Assembly: GCA_020633235.1 (NCBI GenBank)
Contig: JACKEA010000001.1
Location: 2,232,001-2,296,000 of the forward strand
Length of the DNA stretch: 64,000 bases
DNA from: Polyangiaceae bacterium
GTDB lineage: Bacteria > Myxococcota_A > Polyangia > Polyangiales > Polyangiaceae
Reading direction: 5' to 3'
Of this stretch, positions 40,939-48,488 are shown in pieces. The first letter of the stretch is position 1; each line of letters opens with the position of its first letter. A model generated the notes under the pieces. It was given only the letters and a program-made list of their open reading frames with translations. It had not been told where the DNA came from and did not search any database. The position numbers and the translations under genes are program-made.

Positions 40939-41876
40939 CAGTCGATCACGTGGAGCCGGCTGGGGGAGCGCTGGTCCAGCCGCTCGAGGCCGGCCTCGAA
41001 GAACAGCTCCCGCGCGCGGCGCATCTCCGCGTCCGTCGGCCGGCGATGGATCTCGGGATACTGCTCGCTGTCGTACTCCGGGCGGTACTGTCCCATCACG
41101 TTGACGTAAGTTTGGGGCGAGATCTCGTCGTGCAAGAAGCGGAAGATGTCACGGCTCTCGTCGAGCAGGCCGGGCATCACCAGGTGGCGCACGAGCACGC
41201 CCCGGCGCGCGAGGCCGCGCTCGTCCAGGGTGAGGGGACCGACCTGCCGGTGCATCTCGGTGACCACACGCCGGGCGACCTCCGGGTAGTCCTTGGCCTT
41301 CAGGTAGCGGCGGGCGCTCTCCCGAGTCCACACCTTGAAGTCCGGCATGTAGATGTCGACGATGCCGTCCATCCAGCGCAGGGACTCCATCGAGTCATAG
41401 GCGCTGGTGTTGTACACGATGGGCAAGCGGAGGCCCCGCTCGATGGCGATGGGCAGCGCTTCCAAGATCTCCGGAACCACGTGCTCCGGGGTCACGAAGT
41501 TCACGTTGTGGCAGCCCTGCTCCTGCAAGTCGATCATGGCGGCGGCCAGCCTCTCGGGTGAGAGCTCTCGCCCTTGGCCGGCCTGGGAGGTGTCGTGGTT
41601 CTGACAGAACACGCACTTCAGGTTGCAGAAAGAGAAGAAGATGGTGCCCGAGCCCTTGGTCCCGCGCAGGCAGTCTTCTTCGCCGAAGTGGGCGAACCAG
41701 GTGCTGACCCGGGCCAAGCGACCCGTGGCGCACACTCGGGTCTCTCCCGCGAGCCGATCGATGCGGCAGTTCCGCGGGCAGATCTCGCAGCGTGCGAGCG
41801 CCGCCACGGCGTCGCGCGCACGAGCGCGAATGCCGTCAGCTCCCAGAGCCAGATACGCGGGCCAGGTCACGGGCAC
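40938..41876 (-). CDS. Radical SAM protein, PflA-like (COG1313 type)
   Basis: About 312 aa from the GTG at 41876. The iron-sulfur cluster motif is CNLKCVFCQNHD (CxxxCxxC). Upstream cysteines in ARCEICPRNCRIDR and later NFVTPEHVVPEI are typical of the PflA-related COG1313 group, whose substrates are mostly unknown. The frame stays open to a GTG at 41984, but that would overlap the divergent lipoprotein start at 41950, so a shorter start (41876 or 41870) is preferred. First gene of the operon with B-box and tatD. Confidence 0.88.
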   Translation of the reverse strand: MPVTWPAYLALGADGIRARARDAVAALARCEICPRNCRIDRLAGETRVCATGRLARVSTWFAHFGEEDCLRGTKGSGTIFFSFCNLKCVFCQNHDTSQAGQGRELSPERLAAAMIDLQEQGCHNVNFVTPEHVVPEILEALPIAIERGLRLPIVYNTSAYDSMESLRWMDGIVDIYMPDFKVWTRESARRYLKAKDYPEVARRVVTEMHRQVGPLTLDERGLARRGVLVRHLVMPGLLDESRDIFRFLHDEISPQTYVNVMGQYRPEYDSEQYPEIHRRPTDAEMRRARELFFEAGLERLDQRSPSRLHVID

Positions 41877-41949
41877 AGGGTGACGAAAGCGGCGAGAGAC
41901 GGCAAGGGCGCTTGCGCGACGCCCCAGCCTCGACAATGCTCGCGGATCG

Positions 41950-42711
41950 ATGCGCGGAGTATGGCTATCTCTGGCTTTGGTCACCCTGGCTTCTTGCTCG
42001 TCACTGGGCGCCGTGCGCTTCGACGGTCACGCCAAGGAGCCGCTCACGACCGCCGGCCAGGTGGAGGACGTGAGCGCGCTGCCCACCGGCTACGACGCCC
42101 TCGGCGAGATCGCGGCCCACTGCAACTACTACGAGGGCCAGCGCCCACCGGACGGCGCGCCGCTTTCGGACGTGGACTGCTCGGAAGCACGGCTCACCCG
42201 CGCGATTCGCGAAGGGGCGGCGGAGGCCGGGGGCGAGCTGCTCGTCGGCCGGCGCTGCCGCTCCACGGTGGTGCACGAGGACGAGGACTCGCTCCGGATG
42301 TCCGTCTCGTGCACGGCAACCGTCGCGCGCCCCGATGAAGACACGCTGGCGGAGCGCGGCCTGGTCGCCCCGCGCGGGACGCGGGACGAGCTCTCGGCGC
42401 GCGAAGCCTGGCGCATCCGAGTGCGCTTCACGGACAGCGGCAAGGTCCTGCGTTCTCCGCGCAAGGTGGACTACGTTCGCGAGGTGGGCGACATGCCAGT
42501 GAGCAACGTCCGCATCGGGGACGTGATCACGGAGTGCGACGACACCTGCAACCGCGCGGCGGTACGCCACGGACTGCTCGTGGCGGCGGGGCGCTTCGGT
42601 GCCACCGACGTGGTGGGGGTGCGCTGCGCCGAGCGCAACAGTGGCTACTTCTGCACCGGCACCGCCACCGCGTACGAAATCGATCCCACGCTGGATCCCG
42701 CCGCGCGCTGA
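41950..42711 (+). CDS. Lipoprotein of unknown function, 253 aa
   Basis: Signal MRGVWLSLALVTLASC gives Cys16 as the lipid anchor. The mature protein has two halves that each contain a GxLVxxRC-like strand (LLVGRRCRSTVV and VVGVRCAERN), suggesting an internal repeat of a small alpha/beta domain. About nine cysteines in total. The next gene starts within its stop codon (TGATG), so it is co-transcribed with the phosphatase. No known family. Confidence 0.75.
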   Translation: MRGVWLSLALVTLASCSSLGAVRFDGHAKEPLTTAGQVEDVSALPTGYDALGEIAAHCNYYEGQRPPDGAPLSDVDCSEARLTRAIREGAAEAGGELLVGRRCRSTVVHEDEDSLRMSVSCTATVARPDEDTLAERGLVAPRGTRDELSAREAWRIRVRFTDSGKVLRSPRKVDYVREVGDMPVSNVRIGDVITECDDTCNRAAVRHGLLVAAGRFGATDVVGVRCAERNSGYFCTGTATAYEIDPTLDPAAR

Positions 42712-43370
42712 TGTTCCTGCTCTTTGTGCGCCACGGCGAGAGCGAGGGCAACTCTGCCGGCTTGATGCAGGGGCGCGGAGACTTTCCCCTCACCGAGCGC
42801 GGACGGAACCAAGCGCTGCGGGTGGGTGCTTGGCTCCGGGAGCACGACGTGGGCTGGGACGCGGCGTACGTGTCGCCCCTGACGCGGGCGCGTCAGACGG
42901 CGGACATCATCGTGGCCCAGGCCGGGGGGCCCGCACCCGTCGTGGAGCCGGATCTGGCGGAGGTGACGGTCGGCTCCCTGGAAGGCCTGAACCGTGAGCA
43001 GATCGCCGAGCGCCACCCGGATTTTCTGACGCGGGAGCTCGAGAAGCTCGGAGACTTCGCGGCCTACGGCGGAGAGAGCTACGACGACATCCAAGCGCGT
43101 GTGGGCCGCGTGGTCGACAAGCTCTCGGCCTCGCATCGCGAGGAGCGCGTGTTGCTCGTCGGCCACGGCGGTCTCGGCTTCCACCTGCTGAAGTCTTTGG
43201 TGTGCGAGCCGGTGCCGCTGGTGTGCATCCTGCGCCTCGGCAACTGCACGGCCAGCCTGGTGCGCATGAGGGAGCGCCGTGGCGTGTTTTTCGGCGAGCT
43301 CGTCTGGCACGTGCCGGTGGAGCTCATGGGCGGCGTGGACGAGCGGGACGTGGGCGCGCTGTTTCGCTGA
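42711..43370 (+). CDS. Histidine phosphatase family protein
   Basis: The 219-aa product opens LLFVRHGESEGN, the phosphoglycerate-mutase-like RHG motif that carries the phospho-accepting His. The second catalytic His is in LLVGHGGLG, and SPLTRARQTADI is the usual partner motif. It is likely a broad phosphatase like PhoE or CobC; the substrate is not clear. The ATG shares a base with the preceding stop. It converges with the gene at 43375, leaving four bases between stops. Confidence 0.9.
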   Translation: MFLLFVRHGESEGNSAGLMQGRGDFPLTERGRNQALRVGAWLREHDVGWDAAYVSPLTRARQTADIIVAQAGGPAPVVEPDLAEVTVGSLEGLNREQIAERHPDFLTRELEKLGDFAAYGGESYDDIQARVGRVVDKLSASHREERVLLVGHGGLGFHLLKSLVCEPVPLVCILRLGNCTASLVRMRERRGVFFGELVWHVPVELMGGVDERDVGALFR

Positions 43371-43374
43371 CGCG

Positions 43375-44163
43375 CTACTTCTTCTTCAGCGGCTCGAGGG
43401 CATCCCGCAGGTGCGGGGGCAGGCTCACCGCCTTGTAGCGGCGGACCTCGGGTTCCCCGCCGGAAACGGCCGGCCGCACCGGGGGCGGCGGACGCGACGG
43501 CGCGGGCGGACGCGAGGGTCGTGGCGGTCGCACTGGGGCTGGAGGCTGGGCGGCGCGCGTCGCGCGCAGCGGCAAGGGCGGGGGACGCTTGGGCGCCTTC
43601 GGGATGGAGGGCGGCGCGCTGCTGATGATCTCCGGCAGCTTGCGTCCGCCACCGCTCAGGAAGGGCAGCAAGCTGTCGCTGATGGCGGACAAGCTCGGCG
43701 GCAGGCTGTCCCGCCGCGACTGAGCCGTGGAGCGGAGCTCGACGCGGCGCTCTTCTACCTCGCCGTCGACCAACAAAGGGAGCACCAGATCCGGCTGCAC
43801 CGCCAGGGCGCGGCGAAACTCGGCGAAGGGCACGTCGATGCGCAGCGGCCCGAGCATGCGTTGCACCGTGAGGCCGTCGTCCACCATGACCTCGAGGACG
43901 GCGAGCTCGTCGTCGCCGATGAGCCGCACCACGAGCTCGCCGTCGAGCCAATCCCGGCCGGCCATGTGCGCCAGCACGATCATGATCTTCGGCGCTCCGC
44001 GGTTCGGGCTCGCCACCTCCGCCATGCGCTCCAAGAGGGCCAGCGCCTTCTTGCGGGGGCTCGGGTCGTTCATGCTGCGGGCCGAGGACAGCGCCTCGGC
44101 GATGGTGTCGTCGCCCACGTCCAGACAGCTCTGGATGTTGCCGTAGTCCGGGGCCGCGACCAT
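43375..44163 (-). CDS. Hypothetical protein with proline-rich tail, 262 aa
   Basis: The first 145 residues look like a folded alpha/beta domain (such as IMIVLAHMAGRDWLDGELVVRLIGDDE). Residues about 150-240 are Pro/Arg/Ser-rich and probably disordered, and the end is basic (PLKKK). No signal peptide. It is divergent from the XPB-like helicase gene (80 bp between starts). No family recognised. Confidence 0.75.
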   Translation of the reverse strand: MVAAPDYGNIQSCLDVGDDTIAEALSSARSMNDPSPRKKALALLERMAEVASPNRGAPKIMIVLAHMAGRDWLDGELVVRLIGDDELAVLEVMVDDGLTVQRMLGPLRIDVPFAEFRRALAVQPDLVLPLLVDGEVEERRVELRSTAQSRRDSLPPSLSAISDSLLPFLSGGGRKLPEIISSAPPSIPKAPKRPPPLPLRATRAAQPPAPVRPPRPSRPPAPSRPPPPVRPAVSGGEPEVRRYKAVSLPPHLRDALEPLKKK

Positions 44164-44243
44164 CGCCCCCGAGTGTAGCGTGCCGTGGTTCGGCCCGTCA
44201 CCCGCTGGACGAGGCGGGGTGTCGGCGATATGCGCTCTGGCCG

Positions 44244-45605
44244 ATGGTGGCGCTGGATTTCGTGGCCGGCACCCTGGAGCTCCGCGGCGCGGACGCCGGG
44301 GTCGAGCTCCCGCGGAGCTTCCGCTGGGACGCTCGCGCGGCGTGTCATCGCGCCCCGGCCCTGGACTACGCCGAGCTCGTGCTCGCCCTGCGGCGCCAGG
44401 AAGTCCCCCTCGAGGATCACGCGCGGCGCTATCTGGAGCTCGAGCTCGGCGCGCGGCTGCATCGCACGCCGCGGCCGTATCAGAAGGCGGCGCTGGCGGC
44501 GTGGCGCAAGGCGCAGGGGCGCGGCGTGGTGGTGCTGCCCACCGGCGCCGGCAAGAGCCACGTGGCGGTGATGGCCATCGACGACCGACGACGCAGCGCC
44601 CTGGTGGTGGTGCCCACGCTGGATCTCGTGCGCCAGTGGTACGATCTCCTGCGCACCAGCTTTGGTGTACCCGTGGGCATCGTGGGGGGCGGCGAGCACA
44701 CGGTGGAGCCGCTCACGGTCACTACCTACGACTCGGCATACATCCACATGGAGCACCTGGGGGCGCGCTTCGGCCTGGTGGTGTTCGACGAGTGCCACCA
44801 CTTGCCCGGCGCGACCTACCAGCTGGCCGCCGAGCTGTGTCTGGCGCCGTTTCGCTTGGGGCTGTCCGCCACGCCGGAGCGCGCCGACGGGCGCGAGGCC
44901 GCACTGGCTCGCTTGATCGGCCCCGTGGTGTTCGAGAAGCCGATCCTGGATCTCAGCGGCGAGTACCTCGCGGACTACGAGACCGAGCGCCTGAGCGTGG
45001 AGCTGTCCCCCGCGGAGCGCGAGGAATACGAGGCGGAACGAGGGATCTACACGGGGTTTCTGCGGGCCCAGGGCATCCACATGTCGGGCGCTTCGGGCTG
45101 GAGCGACTTCGTGATCCGATCGAGCCGCAGCGAGGAAGGCCGGCGCGCCATGCGCGCCTATCGCCGGCAGCGGGAGATCGCCTTTGCGGCGCCGGCCAAG
45201 CTCGACGTGGTGGAGCATCTGCTCTCCGTCCACCGCGCCGACAAGACCCTGATCTTCACCCAAGACAATGCCACGGCCTACGCGGTGTCCCGGCGCTTCC
45301 TGGTGCCTGCCATCACCCATCAGACGAAGGTCCGGGAGCGCAGCGACATCCTCGAGCGCTTCTCCGACGGGCGCTATCGCGTGGTGGTCACCTCCAAGGT
45401 GCTGAACGAAGGCGTGGACGTCCCGGATGCCAGCGTCGCCATCGTGATCAGCGGCAGCGGCTCGGTCCGCGAGCACGTGCAGCGTCTCGGCCGCATTCTC
45501 AGGCCGCGGGACGACAAGCGTGCGGTGCTGTACGAGCTCGTGAGCGAGCGCACCAGTGAGTCGTTCACCAGCGAGCGGCGGCGGGAGCACGATGCCTATC
45601 GGTGA
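44244..45605 (+). CDS. XPB/Ssl2-like DNA helicase
   Basis: The 453-aa SF2 helicase is of the XPB type. A short N-terminal region of about 70 residues (the damage-recognition part in archaeal XPB) precedes motif I (LPTGAGKS), motif II (VFDECHH) and motif III (LSATPERADG). A thumb-like insert lies near residues 250-300, then motifs V (NEGVDVPDA) and VI (QRLGRILRP). XPB opens DNA at lesions in nucleotide excision repair. It is followed after 3 bp by the Bax1/DUF790 gene, its known archaeal partner, so the two almost certainly form one unit. Confidence 0.93.
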   Translation: MVALDFVAGTLELRGADAGVELPRSFRWDARAACHRAPALDYAELVLALRRQEVPLEDHARRYLELELGARLHRTPRPYQKAALAAWRKAQGRGVVVLPTGAGKSHVAVMAIDDRRRSALVVVPTLDLVRQWYDLLRTSFGVPVGIVGGGEHTVEPLTVTTYDSAYIHMEHLGARFGLVVFDECHHLPGATYQLAAELCLAPFRLGLSATPERADGREAALARLIGPVVFEKPILDLSGEYLADYETERLSVELSPAEREEYEAERGIYTGFLRAQGIHMSGASGWSDFVIRSSRSEEGRRAMRAYRRQREIAFAAPAKLDVVEHLLSVHRADKTLIFTQDNATAYAVSRRFLVPAITHQTKVRERSDILERFSDGRYRVVVTSKVLNEGVDVPDASVAIVISGSGSVREHVQRLGRILRPRDDKRAVLYELVSERTSESFTSERRREHDAYR

Positions 45606-45608
45606 GCG

Positions 45609-46793
45609 ATGCTGACGCCGGAGCTGGTGCTCACGCGCAGGAAGGGCGGACGGCTACAGGTGGCCACGCTGTCGGCGAAGGAGCGCGCGCGGGCTCTGGA
45701 GGTCGCCGAGCTGGTGCTCTCGGCGGCGCAGGCGGCGGAGGGCGGGAGCCGCGGCGAGCTCAAGGCAGCCTGGGCCGAGATCGGGCTTTCTGGCCGGGAA
45801 AAGAAGCTGTTCGACGGCTTCTGCAAGCTGGTGGAAGACGCGGCGGAGCTCGACAGCGAGGCGCCGGTGGATCCGGTGGAGCTCCGGCGCGCGGTGTTCA
45901 CGCAGGCGGCAGAGGCGCGGGCCGCGGACGCCTTCGACCGCGAGCGCGTGCTGGCCGAGGCGGCGCGGAGCTTCGGCATCGAAGCGCCGGAGTCGGTGAT
46001 GTACGCAGATCTGAAGAGCGAGCACCGACTGGTGCGCGTACCGCAGCTGAGCCCCGAAGCGCTCCTCGAACGCTATCAGACGGGATCGCGGCAGGCGGTG
46101 CTGTTGCGCGCCGTGCGGGTGGTGGCGGAAGTGCGCGGCGCCGCGCCGGAGGCGTATCGCGCGCTGTTCTCCAAGCTCAAGTTCCGTCGCCTCCTGCATC
46201 GCATCGAGCCGCTGGCTGACGGCGGCTATCGCATCACCATCGACGGGCCGTTCAGCTTGTTCGACAACGTCACCAAGTACGGGCTCGCGCTCGCGCTGGT
46301 GCTGCCGGTGCTAGAAGAGTGCGGATCGCTGGCGCTGGAGGCGGAGCTCCGCTGGGGGCCGCGGCGCGAGCCGATCGTGTTCGAGCACCGCCACCGCGGT
46401 CCCGCCGAGCCCGATGCCGCGCCCCTGCCGGACGAGGTGGCCGATCTCCAAGCCGCCTTCGAGCGGCTGGGCGGGCCGTGGGCTGCGGAGCGCGCGACGG
46501 AAATCCTGAACCTGCCGGGCGTGGGGCTGTGCGTTCCGGACTTGACCTTCGTGCACGCCGAGAGCGGGCGTCGCGTGCACCTGGAGGTGCTCGGCTTCTG
46601 GAGCCGAGACGCCGTGTGGCGGCGCGTAGAGCTGGTGGAGCAGGGCCTGCTGGAGCGCGTGGTGTTCGCCGTCAGCAGCCGCCTCCGGGTCAGCGAAGAA
46701 GTGCTGGGCGATGCCGAACACGCCGCGCTCTACGTGTACAAGGGCGCCATGAGTGCCAAGGCCTTGCTGCGCCGGCTCGACGCACTGGCCTGA
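45609..46793 (+). CDS. Bax1-like nuclease (DUF790 family), XPB partner
   Basis: The 394-aa product matches DUF790 proteins: it opens MLTPELVLTRRKG, and the C-terminal half carries the PD-type nuclease core GLCVPDLTFVHAESGRRVHLE then VLGFWSRD. In archaea Bax1 binds XPB and cuts the strand opened by it. Starting 3 bp after the helicase gene strongly supports that pairing here. The GFWS motif after the catalytic Glu is conserved in the family. Cytosolic. Confidence 0.9.
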   Translation: MLTPELVLTRRKGGRLQVATLSAKERARALEVAELVLSAAQAAEGGSRGELKAAWAEIGLSGREKKLFDGFCKLVEDAAELDSEAPVDPVELRRAVFTQAAEARAADAFDRERVLAEAARSFGIEAPESVMYADLKSEHRLVRVPQLSPEALLERYQTGSRQAVLLRAVRVVAEVRGAAPEAYRALFSKLKFRRLLHRIEPLADGGYRITIDGPFSLFDNVTKYGLALALVLPVLEECGSLALEAELRWGPRREPIVFEHRHRGPAEPDAAPLPDEVADLQAAFERLGGPWAAERATEILNLPGVGLCVPDLTFVHAESGRRVHLEVLGFWSRDAVWRRVELVEQGLLERVVFAVSSRLRVSEEVLGDAEHAALYVYKGAMSAKALLRRLDALA

Positions 46794-46811
46794 GGGATGT
46801 AAAAGAAGGAC

Positions 46812-47213
46812 GTGATCAGCACCCGCGCCCGGCACTTGCTCGCCGAATATCACGGCTGCGACTGCACCACGTTGAACGACGTGGAAAAGGTACGAGCGCT
46901 GATGCGCAGGGCCGCGGAGGCCGCGGGCGCCACCGTCGTCGCCGAGGTGTTCCACGAGTACCGGCCCCAGGGCGTGACGGGCGTCGTGGTCATCGAGGAG
47001 TCGCACCTGTCGGTGCACACCTGGCCGGAGTGCGGCTACGCAGCCGTGGACTTCTACACCTGCGGCGAGTCCATTCCGGAGCGTGCCGACGCCGTCCTGC
47101 GAGAGGGCCTATCCGCGGAGCAGGCGGAGGTCATGATCGTGGATCGCGGCCTGGATACCCTGGCCGTGGCTCGACACGACCCACGTCGGGACCTGAAGCT
47201 CGCCGGCGAGTGA
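46812..47213 (+). CDS. speD: S-adenosylmethionine decarboxylase proenzyme
   Basis: The 133-aa product is of the small bacterial/archaeal class. Self-cleavage occurs before the Ser in EESHLSVHTWPE, giving the pyruvoyl group; CGYAAVDFYTCG follows as usual. It supplies decarboxylated SAM for spermidine synthesis. The GTG start at 46812 follows an AGAAGGA box. It is 18 bp after the bax1-like gene and its stop overlaps the next ATG, so it may share the XPB-Bax1 transcript, though no functional link is known. Confidence 0.93.
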   Translation: MISTRARHLLAEYHGCDCTTLNDVEKVRALMRRAAEAAGATVVAEVFHEYRPQGVTGVVVIEESHLSVHTWPECGYAAVDFYTCGESIPERADAVLREGLSAEQAEVMIVDRGLDTLAVARHDPRRDLKLAGE

Positions 47214-48433
47214 TGCGCCCGACAATTCTGGCTCTTTCTCTGTTGCTCTTTGCCCACGGCGCCGCCGCCCAAACGCTGGGCGAAGCCGTGGGGGAGCATG
47301 TCGGCGAGAACCTGAAGACGAAGAAGAAGAAGAAGCCCAAGAAGAAAAAGAAGCCCGCGCCGCCGCCGCCGGCATGGCACCCGCCGCCGCGAAGCAGCGC
47401 GCCGCCGCCGCCTCCCAAGAAGGAGGAGCCCAAGGGACCGTCGCTTCCATATCGTGTCTTCGTTCCGAGCTTCCAGCTCGACCCCATGTGGAGCGTCGCC
47501 TACCGCGGTTGGCGGCCCCAGGACTTTCCGACCATGACGGTCGAGACGGAAGCAGCCGCGACACTTTCTGTCGGTGTGTCGGCGAAGATCTTTCGCGTCA
47601 TCAACATCCACCGCGCCTACTACGAGTCCAACGCCATCGCGTCTCCTCGCCGGCAAGGCGCCACCATCGCGGTCAAGAGCGCCAGTAGCGCGCCGGCCGC
47701 GGCGTGGCTCTTGGGCGCCATCGGCATCGACGTGAACTGGGTCCTCGAGCCCATCATCCGCTACGAGACCCGCGCCTTCGAGAGCGAGCTCACACCCACC
47801 CAGCCGGTGCGCATCATCCCGCACTCCGCCGACAAGAACGCGGATCTTTCCACTTTTCCGCTGACCACCGAGAAGCTTCGCATGACCAGCGCCTTCGAGA
47901 CGCTGATCTTCGCCCTGCGCTACCACCACGACAACGACCCCAGTGGCCTGATCCAGACGGACGGTGGCACGCTGCCGCCCATTTACTTCGGCGTGGGCCT
48001 CGTCAGCTACTCCAAGCCCTACATGGTGCGCGTGGGAAGCGCCGTGCTTTCCGACCTGGTCTTCGACGCGCGCTTGAAGGGCGCCGGGCTCGCGCTGGGC
48101 GCCGACTTCCCGATGAAGCCGGATCGCTTCTTTGCCAGCATCAGCACGCAGCTGGGCGTGGGACAGGTGGATCTCACTCACAATTTCACGCTGAACGAGA
48201 CGCTGCCGGACGGCTGGCTCATCGGCTACGCCCAGGGCGAGCTCTCGGGCGGCTATCTGTACCCCTTGCTCCGCACGCGCCCCACGCTCCTCGCCGGCAT
48301 CGAAGCCTCCGTGGGCGGCGCGACGTTCTTCTATTTCAAGGCTTTCTCCAGCGAGGACGAGGAACGTCAGAGCCCCCCGTTGAACTGGGATCTGCTGTGG
48401 GGAGCGCGCGTGTTCTTGACCTTGCCGCTTTGA
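47213..48433 (+). CDS. Exported outer-membrane-like protein, 406 aa
   Basis: ATG 47213 shares a base with the speD stop (TGATG). A Sec signal ends at about GAAAQT (residue 20). The next 55 residues are a Lys-rich, then Pro-rich linker (KKKKKPKKKKK, PPPPP). The remaining 330 residues alternate hydrophobic and polar residues with many aromatic strand ends, as in an outer-membrane beta-barrel. It ends F-L-T-L-P-L, without the usual terminal Phe. No family named. Confidence 0.75.
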   Translation: MRPTILALSLLLFAHGAAAQTLGEAVGEHVGENLKTKKKKKPKKKKKPAPPPPAWHPPPRSSAPPPPPKKEEPKGPSLPYRVFVPSFQLDPMWSVAYRGWRPQDFPTMTVETEAAATLSVGVSAKIFRVINIHRAYYESNAIASPRRQGATIAVKSASSAPAAAWLLGAIGIDVNWVLEPIIRYETRAFESELTPTQPVRIIPHSADKNADLSTFPLTTEKLRMTSAFETLIFALRYHHDNDPSGLIQTDGGTLPPIYFGVGLVSYSKPYMVRVGSAVLSDLVFDARLKGAGLALGADFPMKPDRFFASISTQLGVGQVDLTHNFTLNETLPDGWLIGYAQGELSGGYLYPLLRTRPTLLAGIEASVGGATFFYFKAFSSEDEERQSPPLNWDLLWGARVFLTLPL

Positions 48434-48488
48434 TGTCGCTGCAGCGCGGAACCTCGCGCCCGCGCGGTTCCGCGCTGCAGCGACATCA
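48431..48488. terminator. Perfect 23-bp palindrome between converging stops
   Basis: Arms 48431-48453 and 48466-48488 are perfectly complementary, with a 12-base GC loop. The left arm begins with the TGA of the upstream gene and the right arm ends with the stop of the minus-strand gene. It probably folds in both transcripts as a bidirectional transcript end. The arm (ATGTCGCTGCAGCGCGGAAC...) resembles the paired REP-like repeats. Confidence 0.7.

Noticed and set aside
40939..41984. Radical SAM gene starting at the far GTG 41984
   Set aside because: It would overlap the divergent lipoprotein start by 35 bp, and the added residues are low-complexity Arg/Ala-rich without similarity to the family's usual N-terminus. 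It cannot be fully excluded.
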